The translations under genes and the position numbers were made by a program. Source: Pelethousia sp002409725 (GTDB taxonomy: Bacteria; Bacillota; Clostridia; Christensenellales; CAG-138). Taken from it: DNA of 64,000 nucleotides. This document shows positions 26,038-34,006 of the stretch, one piece after another. Position 1 is the first letter of the stretch; each line of letters opens with the position of its first letter. Under the pieces are notes generated by a model. That model saw only the letters and a program-made list of their open reading frames with translations. It made no database searches and was not told the DNA's origin. Location of the stretch: the NCBI GenBank assembly GCA_937915455.1, contig CALDNN010000028.1:1-64000 (forward strand). Direction: 5' to 3'.

Positions 26038-26817
26038 TCAAGCCTGACCTGTAAGCATCAGGGAGAGAACGGTTTGCAAGTTAGTTTCCCTTGCGATCAG
26101 GTCTGCGATAACAGCCCCTTGCCGCATAATGCAAATGCGGTCCGCTACCTCAAGCATCTTTGGGATATCATGGGAGATGACCAGCACGCCCAGGTTTTTG
26201 GCGGCGGCAGCCCGCATAGTGTTATATACCAGCGCCTGTTGACGCGCGCCCAGCGCGGCAGTAGGCTCGTCCATGATAAGGGCAGAATTGGCCCAGGCTA
26301 CCGCCTTAGCCACTGCCAGGGCCTGTCGTTCGCCGCCGGAAAGTGCCTTTACAGGCACCGTCATAGATTTAAGGCCGATGCCCAGTTCAGCCAGCAGATC
26401 CTTGCTGACCTGCGTCATCTTTTTTCGATCCAGCAATTTGAACAAACGGCCAAAGAACGTGGGCTGAATGACCTCCCGCCCCAGAAAAATATTGAAGGGG
26501 ACGCTTAAATCCGGCGCCAGCGCCAGATCCTGATAGACCACCTGGATGCCCATCTCCTGGGCCTGCTGGATGGACTGCACCTCAATCTCTTTGCCCCGAC
26601 AAAAAAGCTGGCCGCTGGTTTTGGGAATTGCACCGCAAATGATGTTTGCCATCGTGGATTTGCCGGCACCGTTATCGCCTAAAAGCGCAGTTACCTCGCC
26701 AGCATAGACTTTCAGGGACGCTCCCTTGAGCGCGCGCAAATGGCCGTAGTTTTTTACAATATCTCGTGCCTCAACGACCACATCGTCTTTTTTTATCGTG
26801 GAATCCATGTCTGCCAT
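26038..26817 (-). CDS. sugar ABC transporter ATP-binding protein, single-domain
   Basis: A 259-residue ATPase with Walker A GDNGAGKST, Q-loop VVYQDLALA, signature LSGGERQ, Walker B ALIMDEPTAAL and H-loop ISHD. Unlike RbsA, XylG or AraG, which carry two fused ATPase domains, this one has one, as in fructose (FrcA)-type importers, so it must dimerise. It is expressed between the kinase and the permease. Confidence 0.92.
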   Translation of the reverse strand: MADMDSTIKKDDVVVEARDIVKNYGHLRALKGASLKVYAGEVTALLGDNGAGKSTMANIICGAIPKTSGQLFCRGKEIEVQSIQQAQEMGIQVVYQDLALAPDLSVPFNIFLGREVIQPTFFGRLFKLLDRKKMTQVSKDLLAELGIGLKSMTVPVKALSGGERQALAVAKAVAWANSALIMDEPTAALGARQQALVYNTMRAAAAKNLGVLVISHDIPKMLEVADRICIMRQGAVIADLIARETNLQTVLSLMLTGQA

Positions 26818-26865
26818 GCCGATTCTCCTCTCCTGCGAAGTATATAGTGAGTGTCATTATACTGT

Positions 26866-28548
26866 TTATTTGATCCGGGCAGCGCCGACCCGTTCTTTGA
26901 TCTGGCGTAGAGAGACCATGGCCTGTCGCTGGTCCTTGCCGAAAAAATCATGGGCGAGCATATAGATATCAAACAAATCGGAATATACGGCATGATTATT
27001 TTTATCGGGGCAATAGATGCGGCTTGGCTTACTGCAAAGCTGGGCTGTGGCCTCCATGGGTGAGCTATAGCCGCCATTCTCCGGGCCGGCGGCCACCATG
27101 CCATACATAGCCGCCCCATAAGCAGTAGCCTGTGCAATGTTTGTAACATAGATCTCGCTGCCCAGAACATCTGCGAATACCTGCATGATAAAGCTGCTCT
27201 TGCGGGAGAGCCCGCCACAGGCAAAGAGACTGTCCACCTGAAGGCCTAGCCGTTCCAGGCTTTCGATGATGTTGCGGGTTCCAAAGGCGGTGGCTTCAAT
27301 CAGCGCCCGGTATATCTCCTCCGCAGAGGTTTGCAGCGTCATGCCGACGATCATGCCGGATAGGCTAGAATCGTTGAGCATGGACCGGCTCCCATTCCAC
27401 CAATCCAGGGCGATGAGCCCGCTTTCACCGGGTTTGAGCTTTTCCGCCCGGGCATCCATTACGCTAAATATACTGCGGTTATACTCATTCGCCTCGTCCA
27501 CGCATTCTTTGGGCGCCAAATTGGAAATAAACCAGTCGAATATATCCCCAACCGCCGCCTGCCCGGTTTCGTAGCCATAGTAGCCGGGCAAAACGCCGTC
27601 CTTGACAACTCCGCAGATGCCCTGCGCTAACACCTCCTGCTTGCTGACCATGATATGGCAAAGGGAAGTGCCCATGGTCATCATCATGAAATTATCCTGG
27701 GTGATGCCCACCACTGGCATGGCGGCATGTGCGTCTATGATGCAGACGGCCACGCTGGTGCCGGCTTTCAGGCCGGTTCGCTCAGCCATTTCCTCCGTCA
27801 GCCCCCCTGCCCGGGAGCCCACGGTGCATACATTGTGTATGGCCTTATCCGCGATGTACCGGATACCCGGATCGATAGCAGCAAAAAAGTCCTCGCTGGG
27901 ATATCCCTCCCGCTCATTCCAGAAGGCCTTGTAGCCTGCCATACAGGTGCTGGTGGCGAGATTATCCGTCAGCAACCATACCACCCAGTCTCCGGCCTCC
28001 ACAAATTTATAGGTGGCTTCATAGATATCGGGCGCTTTGTTGTAAATTTCCATGAGTTTGGCAAAGAACCACTCGCTGGAGGAGGTACCGCCATAGTGCC
28101 TGATAAACTCCTCGCCCCGGCGAAGAGCCGTTTCGTTGATGATATCCGCCTCCCGCTGAGCGCCATGGTGCTTCCACAGCTTCACCCAGCTATGGGGGTT
28201 ATCCCGGTATTTTTCATAAAAGCAGAGCGGTACCATAGTCTCGTCCACGGGTAAAACGGTGCAGGCGGTGAAATCAATGCCGATTGAAATAATATCTTCC
28301 GGCTTTACGTTAGCCTTGCGCCAGATGTCCGAAAGCAGGGCCTCTGTGGCATCTTTATAATTCATGGGATTTTGCAGGGCAAAATCCGGCGGTAGTTCAA
28401 TATAAGTGTCGGGCAAAAACGTGTCGATCACCGCATCCTGATATCCATAAACGGAGGTCTCAATCTCCTTACCGGTCTGCGTATCGAGCAAAACCGCTCT
28501 GGCAGATAACGTACCAAAGTCAATTCCCACCGAATAACGGCTCTTCAT
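26866..28548 (-). CDS. FGGY carbohydrate kinase, ribulokinase-like
   Basis: A 560-residue sugar kinase. The N-terminal phosphate loop is GIDFGTLSARAVLLD. GIDFTACTVLPVD, GDWVVWLLTDN followed by a CMAGYKAFWNE segment, MTMGTSLCH and CGGLSRKSSFIMQVFADV match AraB-type ribulokinases in order and length. The substrate is probably a ketopentose or related ketose taken up by the linked ABC importer. No isomerase or epimerase is present. It is the first gene of the operon behind a consensus promoter and a 250-base leader. AGGAGG is 11 bases from the ATG. Confidence 0.88.
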   Translation of the reverse strand: MKSRYSVGIDFGTLSARAVLLDTQTGKEIETSVYGYQDAVIDTFLPDTYIELPPDFALQNPMNYKDATEALLSDIWRKANVKPEDIISIGIDFTACTVLPVDETMVPLCFYEKYRDNPHSWVKLWKHHGAQREADIINETALRRGEEFIRHYGGTSSSEWFFAKLMEIYNKAPDIYEATYKFVEAGDWVVWLLTDNLATSTCMAGYKAFWNEREGYPSEDFFAAIDPGIRYIADKAIHNVCTVGSRAGGLTEEMAERTGLKAGTSVAVCIIDAHAAMPVVGITQDNFMMMTMGTSLCHIMVSKQEVLAQGICGVVKDGVLPGYYGYETGQAAVGDIFDWFISNLAPKECVDEANEYNRSIFSVMDARAEKLKPGESGLIALDWWNGSRSMLNDSSLSGMIVGMTLQTSAEEIYRALIEATAFGTRNIIESLERLGLQVDSLFACGGLSRKSSFIMQVFADVLGSEIYVTNIAQATAYGAAMYGMVAAGPENGGYSSPMEATAQLCSKPSRIYCPDKNNHAVYSDLFDIYMLAHDFFGKDQRQAMVSLRQIKERVGAARIK

Positions 28549-28804
28549 ATGGTCCCAAACCTCCTTGCTCAATATAGGGGAGAAATATATCTTCACAGAT
28601 CGTGTCCTGATCTATTTAGTAGTGGAGCTGTTGTATATAGGTTCAAATTGGAATTGCGGCCCTTTGTCAGCCGGGTACCCTGGAGTACTGATCCTCGGGC
28701 GTATCGGAGTTAGCTTTTAAAAATATTTGTTTTCTATTAAGTTAATTCCTGTTATTGATAAAGTCGTCTATATATAGGATTCCATTGGGTTCTACCTGTG
28801 ATAT
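28549..28804 (-). other. long 5' leader of the sugar-kinase operon
   Basis: About 250 transcribed, non-coding bases separate the predicted start site (near 28804) from the kinase ATG. Short stems such as AGATC/GATCT around 28605-28622 are visible but no recognised riboswitch class and no U-run terminator. Its function is unknown. Confidence 0.4.
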
Positions 28805-28810
28805 GCTAGT

Positions 28811-28839
28811 ATTATAAAAGTAATAATATCATATGTCAA
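28811..28839 (-). promoter_or_regulatory. consensus sigma-A promoter of the sugar-kinase operon
   Basis: On the minus strand TTGACA (28839-28834), 17-base spacer, TATAAT (28816-28811): a perfect match to both consensus hexamers. Confidence 0.88.
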
Positions 28840-28855
28840 TTCTATTGAAAAAAGC

Positions 28856-28869
28856 TGACATTTGTGAAT
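28856..28869 (-). promoter_or_regulatory. putative activator box, copy A
   Basis: On the minus strand this reads ATTCACAAATGTCA and lies 16 bases upstream of the -35 of the kinase operon. A 13/14 identical copy lies in the same relative position at the divergent promoter. The SorC regulator encoded nearby is the natural candidate to bind it. Confidence 0.6.
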
Positions 28870-28990
28870 CAAATCTGTAGTTCAAGGCCACCAGGAAGCC
28901 AAAAAATGATTATCCGGGGTATAGGCTTGGATTTTTGGTGGACTTTGAGGCTGAAAAATCCGTCCTTTATGATTATTGACCCATCTCCAC

Positions 28991-29004
28991 ATTCACAAAC
29001 GTCA
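28991..29004 (+). promoter_or_regulatory. putative activator box, copy B
   Basis: ATTCACAAACGTCA, 14 bases upstream of the -35 of the DMT transporter promoter, and 13/14 identical to copy A on the other strand. Confidence 0.6.
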
Positions 29005-29018
29005 TAATATTAGCTTTA

Positions 29019-29047
29019 TTGACACATATTCCATTATAAAATATACT
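29019..29047 (+). promoter_or_regulatory. sigma-A promoter of the DMT transporter-SorC operon
   Basis: TTGACA (29019-29024), 17-base spacer, TATACT (29042-29047). Confidence 0.8.
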
Positions 29048-29095
29048 ATGGACGGGTTGTAGAATAGGCTACGCATAAGCAAGAAGGAAGGTTTT

Positions 29096-29983
29096 ATGTC
29101 GCAGAAAACAAGAGGCATGCTTTTCGCGTCTCTGTCAGCTCTTTTTTTCGGTTGGTCCGGCGTTATCACAAAAATCATTGCGATAGGCGGCGTCGGCATC
29201 CCTTCTATTCTGCTGTTTCGCGGTATAATGGGCGCATGCTTACTTTTCCCCCTGCTCCGTCGGACGGAGCAGCCGCTGTACATCCCGTTTTGGTTATTAA
29301 AACGGATTCTTTTCCTTTCGGTGCTCGGCACTACCCTAACCCTGCTGCTGCTCAACATGGCCTATACATACATACCCGTGGGAAGCGCCACCACCATCCA
29401 TTATCTCTACCCGGTTGCCGTAACCATGGCTGAAAGCTTTATTTCCCGGCAAAAACCTGATAAACTTACCTGTATAGTGTTGCTTATATGTACACTGAGC
29501 TTGGTGCCACTCTTTGAGGGATTCCCTCCTGGCTCCCAAGCGGGCCTGCTGTTTGCAGGGCTCTCCGTTTTTAGCTGGTCCTTCCAGCTTATTTATCTGG
29601 ACCGTTCCTGCCTCAAGCAGGTTCCAAATTTTACCCTCGCCTTCTATCAAAGCTGTACGACCGCATTGGTGGGCCTCCTAGCCGGCGTCTTCGTACCCCA
29701 TACTTGGGATGCTGCGCTAACGCAAATGCCGCTGTTTTTGCTTGTAGGCCTTATGAACAGTGTTTTGGCTACTGTGCTTTTACGTGCCAGCATCCAGCGG
29801 GTGGGTGCGGGTATAGCGGCTGTATTAAGCGTTTTCGAGCCTGTCAGCGCCATACTTTTCGGTGTTTTGCTGGGGGAAGCCCCCAGCCTCCCCCAGCTGT
29901 TCGCCAGTGCACTCGTGCTATCTTCCATCACCGTTATGATCTGGATAAGCGCCCGGAAAGGAAAGGGCAGTATTGCGGCATAA
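29096..29983 (+). CDS. EamA-family DMT transporter
   Basis: A 295-residue membrane protein with about ten hydrophobic segments in two EamA repeats (about 6-140 and 150-288). The second repeat ends in AAVLSVFEPVSAILFGVLLGE, characteristic of drug/metabolite transporters. GGAAGG lies 4 bases before the ATG. It shares a control region with the sugar-kinase operon and is followed 33 bases later by the SorC regulator gene, so it may export or import the same sugar, its phosphate, or a by-product. Confidence 0.88.
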   Translation: MSQKTRGMLFASLSALFFGWSGVITKIIAIGGVGIPSILLFRGIMGACLLFPLLRRTEQPLYIPFWLLKRILFLSVLGTTLTLLLLNMAYTYIPVGSATTIHYLYPVAVTMAESFISRQKPDKLTCIVLLICTLSLVPLFEGFPPGSQAGLLFAGLSVFSWSFQLIYLDRSCLKQVPNFTLAFYQSCTTALVGLLAGVFVPHTWDAALTQMPLFLLVGLMNSVLATVLLRASIQRVGAGIAAVLSVFEPVSAILFGVLLGEAPSLPQLFASALVLSSITVMIWISARKGKGSIAA

Positions 29984-30016
29984 TTTTCTTTTGCAAAACG
30001 CGAGAAAGGAGCCCCT

Positions 30017-30982
30017 ATGGACACGGAGAGCAGGAAACAAACGTATATCGATATAGCCAAACGGTACTATATCAATGGGGAATCCCAGGAGGATATCGCC
30101 CAGGCCACCAATATGAGCCGCTCCAACGTTTCCCGCATTTTGAAAAAATGCGTTGAGGACGGGGTGGTTGAGATCGTGGTTCACGATGTAATTTCAGAAA
30201 AACCGCTCACCGCCCACAAACTGGAACTCATGTACGGGCTCAAGAATGTAATCATCGTCCCGAACGGATCTTCCACCAATAGCCTAAACCGCAACATCGG
30301 CGAACGGCTAGCTATGTATCTCGGCTCCATCCTCAAGGATAATATGCTGGTGGGGGTCTCCCGAGGGCGCGCCTGTTATTATACCGGCAAAAGCCTTTCC
30401 AATAAAAAAAATATCCGGGCGGATGTGATTCAGCTGCAAGGCTCCGTCAGTTCGTTTACCAGCTCTGACGAGGGAAGCCTGCTCATTTCTCTGTTTGCCT
30501 CCAAGCTCAATGGCAATGGGTATATCGTGAACGCGCCTTTAATGGTCAAATCCAAGCGTACGCGGGAAGACCTAGTCAACGACGACATGCTCAAGCCCGT
30601 TATGAAGAAATTTTATGAGTTGGATGTGGCCATTTTCGAAATTGAGCATCCGCGCCTGCATGTGAGCGATTATTCTAAGCAGGAGTGGCTCTCCCGGGCG
30701 GATATTTTGCAACTTACTGAAGTAGGCGTGGTAGCCAGCGTATGCGGCCACTATTTTAACGAGAATGGAATTTCCTGCAATGTGGGCATCAACGACCGGG
30801 TCATTGCCATTTCACCAAACCAATTGCGCTCCATCAATTATTCCATTGGCATTGCCGCGGGCAAGCACTCTCTATCCGCCGCCCTCAGTATACTCAAGAG
30901 CGGCCTAGTAAACGTACTGGTGGTGGATGAAGACCTGGCCGTCCAACTAGAAGCCGTACAATTGGAAGGACAGGTTCTCTAA
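30017..30982 (+). CDS. SorC-family sugar-responsive transcriptional regulator
   Basis: A 321-residue protein. The N-terminal helix-turn-helix (about 18-45) reads INGESQEDIAQATNMSRSNV. The C-terminal SorC sugar-binding domain (about 60-315) includes VGVSRGRACYYTGKSL, DVIQLQGSVSS and a late IGIAAGKHSLSAALSILKSG. It probably senses a phosphorylated sugar and controls the two divergent promoters upstream of the DMT gene. A good terminator follows about 190 bases downstream. Confidence 0.9.
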   Translation: MDTESRKQTYIDIAKRYYINGESQEDIAQATNMSRSNVSRILKKCVEDGVVEIVVHDVISEKPLTAHKLELMYGLKNVIIVPNGSSTNSLNRNIGERLAMYLGSILKDNMLVGVSRGRACYYTGKSLSNKKNIRADVIQLQGSVSSFTSSDEGSLLISLFASKLNGNGYIVNAPLMVKSKRTREDLVNDDMLKPVMKKFYELDVAIFEIEHPRLHVSDYSKQEWLSRADILQLTEVGVVASVCGHYFNENGISCNVGINDRVIAISPNQLRSINYSIGIAAGKHSLSAALSILKSGLVNVLVVDEDLAVQLEAVQLEGQVL

Positions 30983-31172
30983 GCATCCCGACTTGCCCCA
31001 GCTTTGCGAAAAAATAGGTACGAAATTCATAGAAGGAGACATGATGGGGCTCTCCTTATAAGGCGTGTATCCCTTACATTGTTCCGGTTTAAGCTCACAC
31101 ACCCCCGTATTATCAACGATAAACCCTCCTAAGAGATTTAACTATTAAGAACTGATAAAAATTCGAAAGGGT

Positions 31173-31207
31173 GACCCCGTTGCCAAGCAGCAATGGGGTC
31201 TTTCTTT
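31173..31207 (+). terminator. terminator downstream of the SorC gene
   Basis: GACCCCGTTGC (31173-31183) pairs with GCAATGGGGTC (31190-31200) with one G-T pair, and TTTCTTT follows. The rest of 30983-31278 is AT-rich and otherwise empty. Confidence 0.8.
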
Positions 31208-31278
31208 ACGTGCACTCCGAATTTTTTAGAGCTTTATGTGTTGCCATGGTGTTGTAGTAATATACTCACGGATAACAT

Positions 31279-31590
31279 ATGCCAAATATTCCTGATATTA
31301 AACCTGACATTGATATCACGTTCGAGGAGACGATTAAATTGCTGCTTGCTTCAATCGCCCTTGAAGAGCTAAGCCTTGCTCATATCATGAACGCCGAGGC
31401 TGAAAAGATTCAGGAAGTTGTTAAGTGTTCGGGCGGTAAGCTTGATTCGCTTTTATGCATTGATGACAGTGTAGAAAAAATACTGCGGGATGTCATTAAA
31501 AAAGAGATGCTTTTGGAATTCAAATTTGAGAATGTTCTCGAATTGTTGCCTAAGTGTCCGAAAGGCGGTCCTGATAAAAGCCGTTGCTGA
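31279..31590 (+). CDS. small protein with SIALEELSLAHIMNAEAEKIQ-type motif
   Basis: A 103-residue, largely helical protein. The stretch beginning SIALEELSLAHIMNAEAE (about 26-43), followed by VEKILRDVIKKEMLLEFKFE, resembles from memory a helical module found in Firmicutes spore-surface and collagen-like exosporium proteins, so a spore-layer role is possible. This is not verified. Base composition is much more AT-rich than the surrounding chromosome. There is no clear ribosome binding site before the ATG. It ends in a Cys-containing tail (CPKGGPDKSRC). A related shorter gene follows. Confidence 0.7.
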   Translation: MPNIPDIKPDIDITFEETIKLLLASIALEELSLAHIMNAEAEKIQEVVKCSGGKLDSLLCIDDSVEKILRDVIKKEMLLEFKFENVLELLPKCPKGGPDKSRC

Positions 31591-31619
31591 CTGGTATATT
31601 AACTTGCTGTAGTGAATGG

Positions 31620-31647
31620 AGGCCATGCGATAAGTATGGCCTTTATT
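31620..31647 (+). terminator. terminator between the two small genes
   Basis: AGGCCAT (31620-31626) pairs with ATGGCCT (31636-31642), then TTATTATA. It may reduce read-through into the second gene. Confidence 0.5.
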
Positions 31648-31668
31648 ATAAATTATGAGGTTCAAACA

Positions 31669-31929
31669 ATGATTGATAAGAATATAAACAATGCATCGCT
31701 TGGAAAAAGCCTGATCTTAGCCGCTGTTGATCTTGATGAGGCCATAGCAGAACTATTAAAGTTGGAAATTAAGCGAATAAAGAAACTGACAAAAGAGGCT
31801 TCGTTCCTCGAAGAGGTTCATAAAACACATATCCTAGTAAGGTATATTATCATGGCACTCATAATGACGGATGAAAAAATAAATACCGGGATGATTTTAT
31901 GCAACGACGAAGATCAGAATAAGAATTGA
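31669..31929 (+). CDS. small helical protein, probable paralogue of the preceding gene
   Basis: An 86-residue protein. Its central part (SLILAAVDLDEAIAELLKLE, then IKRIKKLTKEA) has the same layout as the neighbour's helical module: a SIALEEL-like helix followed by basic residues and a second helix. The start is the ATG at 31669 with GAGG 8 bases upstream. It shares the AT-rich composition of its neighbour. The function is unknown. A role in the spore surface would only follow by analogy. Confidence 0.62.
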   Translation: MIDKNINNASLGKSLILAAVDLDEAIAELLKLEIKRIKKLTKEASFLEEVHKTHILVRYIIMALIMTDEKINTGMILCNDEDQNKN

Positions 31930-32317
31930 CGTCATATTTATTAGTGATAAATCTGTTACTTTACGATGAGTTAAAGTACTTTGGACAAGCATCAAATGGG
32001 GCCAAAACGGTTCTTGGTTGAAACTACTCCTCAAATGGTTCTATTCAATTGTAAATGTTCTGTTGGCCCCACCGCCCTAAAGTAGGGCGGGATGCCCTTT
32101 ATCCCGTAGACCCTTACGCGGGCGCTACGCCGCCCGCATAGGGCCCGATTTGCCTGGCCGGCCGTACAAAAGTGAAGCTTAGATGAGTTTTTTGGACATA
32201 AAATGTTAACAAATGTGCCATAGCCTTGTGTTTGGCCGTATTTGCTGTATTATATACAAAGTGCTAAAATCCGCTCCTGCGGTTTATCAATTAAAGAATG
32301 AACAGGAAAGGGAGAAT
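31930..32317 (+). other. hairpin-rich non-coding region before the export operon
   Basis: No gene is seen in these 388 bases. Several stems are visible: TGGGGCCAA (31997-32005) with TTGGCCCCA (32063-32071); CCGCCCT (32072-32078) with AGGGCGG (32084-32090); CGGGAT (32088-32093) with ATCCCG (32101-32106), which competes with the previous stem; and GCGGGCG (32118-32124) with CGCCCGC (32131-32137). The base composition switches abruptly from AT-rich to GC-rich near 32063. It could be a structured RNA, tandem terminators or the debris of a mobile element. Confidence 0.5.
32226..32253 (+). promoter_or_regulatory. candidate promoter of the ABC export operon
   Basis: TTGTGT (32226-32231), 16-base spacer, TATTAT (32248-32253), about 65 bases before the adaptor gene. 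Confidence 0.45.
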
Positions 32318-33997
32318 ATGAGCAAAAACCACAACGACGAGCGTGTACCTGTCCCCGGCGAAGCCGCAGCGGACGAGGTGCTGGATAAACTCGCGGAGGC
32401 CGAGATCGCGGCAGCAGACAGTGCGCCCGCTGAGGATGCACCTGCAGAGCCCATAGCGCAGAAAAAAGCGCGCAAGGCCCCCAAGCCCCCCAAAGATAAG
32501 AAGCCAAAAAAGCCAAAGAAGCCCTGGACGAAGAAACGCATCATCACCCTAGCGGTGATCGTCGTGCTGGCGTCGCTGCTGGCTTATTCCTGCGTGGCAG
32601 CCCCCATCATTGCCGCCAGCGCCGCCCGCTCGCAGGTGTCGACTGCCCTAGGCGTTACCGCCCTCAGCCCCCGGGAGATCGTTACCTCCATCAGCGCCAC
32701 AGGTACCGTGGAGAGCGCGGATAAACACTATGTGTATCCCACCACAGCAGCCTATTCCGTAATGGAAGTACCCGTGGAGGTAGGCGACGTGGTGCAGGAA
32801 GGGGATATCCTCTGCCTGCTGGACGACAGCTCCATCCAGGATCAGATCGACACCAACGAGCTTTCCCTCACCCAAAGCGAAAAGGCTGCCAACCAGCAGG
32901 TGAAGACCGTGCAGGATAGCTATAAGGCCGCTATGGACACGCTGAAGAACGGTACCAATTCTACCCTCATCAGCGCCCAAAGCCAAGTGACCAGCGCTTA
33001 TAACGCCTACCTCGCCGCGATCGATAGCTATAACGCCTATTTGTATAAGCTTTCCAGCGCCGATGCGGCCGTCAGCCAAGCCCAGGCCGAGCTAAATAAG
33101 GCTTCTACGGCCACCCCCACAGATGCATCCTCCCTGGCCGAGTTGGAACGCGCGGTCACTGCCGCCGTAGCCGCCCGCGATAGCATCTCCAGCCAAGGCC
33201 CCTCCCTCTCCCGGGCAATCGATGCCGCCTATAACGGCTATGTTACAGCGCTTCGGAGCATGGAGGCGGCCATCGCCTCGGTAGAGACCCAGATCCAGGC
33301 GGATAAAAACCAGCTTGCCTCCACCCGGATAAGCGCGGAAACCGCACGGCTAACCAAGGACCTGACCTTGGATCAGCTCGAGGACACGCTTTCGGATACC
33401 ATCGTGCGCGCGCCCGCTTCGGGCACCATCACCGCTGTATACGCCACGGTGGGCGGCCCCGGCTCCGGCCTGATGTTCGTGATTGAAGACGTAGATGACC
33501 TGATCGTGAAAACCACGGTCAAGGCCTTCGACGTGGGCACCGTGAGGCCGGGCCTGCCCGTGACCATCAAGAGCGATGCCACAGGCGAGGATGTATACGA
33601 CGGCGCGCTCACCTTCATCGCCCCGGCCACGCAGAAAACCTCCGTGGGCGATACCAACACCGCCAGCGAGGTATTTGACGCGGAGGTGGCCGTATCCAGC
33701 AAGAACACGGGTCTGCGCATCGGCATGAGCGTGCGCCTCAACTATATCGTGGAAAAGCAGGAAAGCGTGCTGGCCGTGCCGTATGACGCGGTGTATACCA
33801 ACGCCTCCGGCCAGGATTGCGTACTGGCCGCCCTCGATAACGGCAAGGGCAAGTTTGTGCTTGCGGAAATGCCGGTCACCTTGGGCATCGAGAGCGACCT
33901 CGATGTGGCCATCTCCGGCGAGGGCATCGTGGAAGGCCTGCGTATCCTCAACGAGCCGGAAGGCCGGCTGCCGGGTGAAGTGATCACCCTGGTATAA
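32318..33997 (+). CDS. MacA/HlyD-type membrane-fusion adaptor protein
   Basis: A 559-residue protein. A long cytoplasmic N-terminus is acidic (about 1-48) then Lys/Pro-rich (about 49-72), followed by one transmembrane helix (about 75-97). Outside are split biotinyl-lipoyl half-motifs (VMEVPVEVGDVVQEGDILCLLD and IVRAPASGTITAVYATVG) flanking a Ser/Ala-rich coiled-coil hairpin (about 185-355), then beta-barrel domains. In monoderms such adaptors work with MacB-like permeases to export peptides, antibiotics or lipids. It is the first gene of a three-gene operon. AAAGGGAG precedes the ATG. Confidence 0.87.
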   Translation: MSKNHNDERVPVPGEAAADEVLDKLAEAEIAAADSAPAEDAPAEPIAQKKARKAPKPPKDKKPKKPKKPWTKKRIITLAVIVVLASLLAYSCVAAPIIAASAARSQVSTALGVTALSPREIVTSISATGTVESADKHYVYPTTAAYSVMEVPVEVGDVVQEGDILCLLDDSSIQDQIDTNELSLTQSEKAANQQVKTVQDSYKAAMDTLKNGTNSTLISAQSQVTSAYNAYLAAIDSYNAYLYKLSSADAAVSQAQAELNKASTATPTDASSLAELERAVTAAVAARDSISSQGPSLSRAIDAAYNGYVTALRSMEAAIASVETQIQADKNQLASTRISAETARLTKDLTLDQLEDTLSDTIVRAPASGTITAVYATVGGPGSGLMFVIEDVDDLIVKTTVKAFDVGTVRPGLPVTIKSDATGEDVYDGALTFIAPATQKTSVGDTNTASEVFDAEVAVSSKNTGLRIGMSVRLNYIVEKQESVLAVPYDAVYTNASGQDCVLAALDNGKGKFVLAEMPVTLGIESDLDVAISGEGIVEGLRILNEPEGRLPGEVITLV

Positions 33998-34006
33998 GGG
34001 GGACAA

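Noticed and set aside
31930..32317. A known riboswitch, 6S RNA or T-box upstream of the export operon.
   Set aside because: I could not match the conserved cores of these classes. Only generic stem-loops are visible, so the region is listed as unexplained structure.
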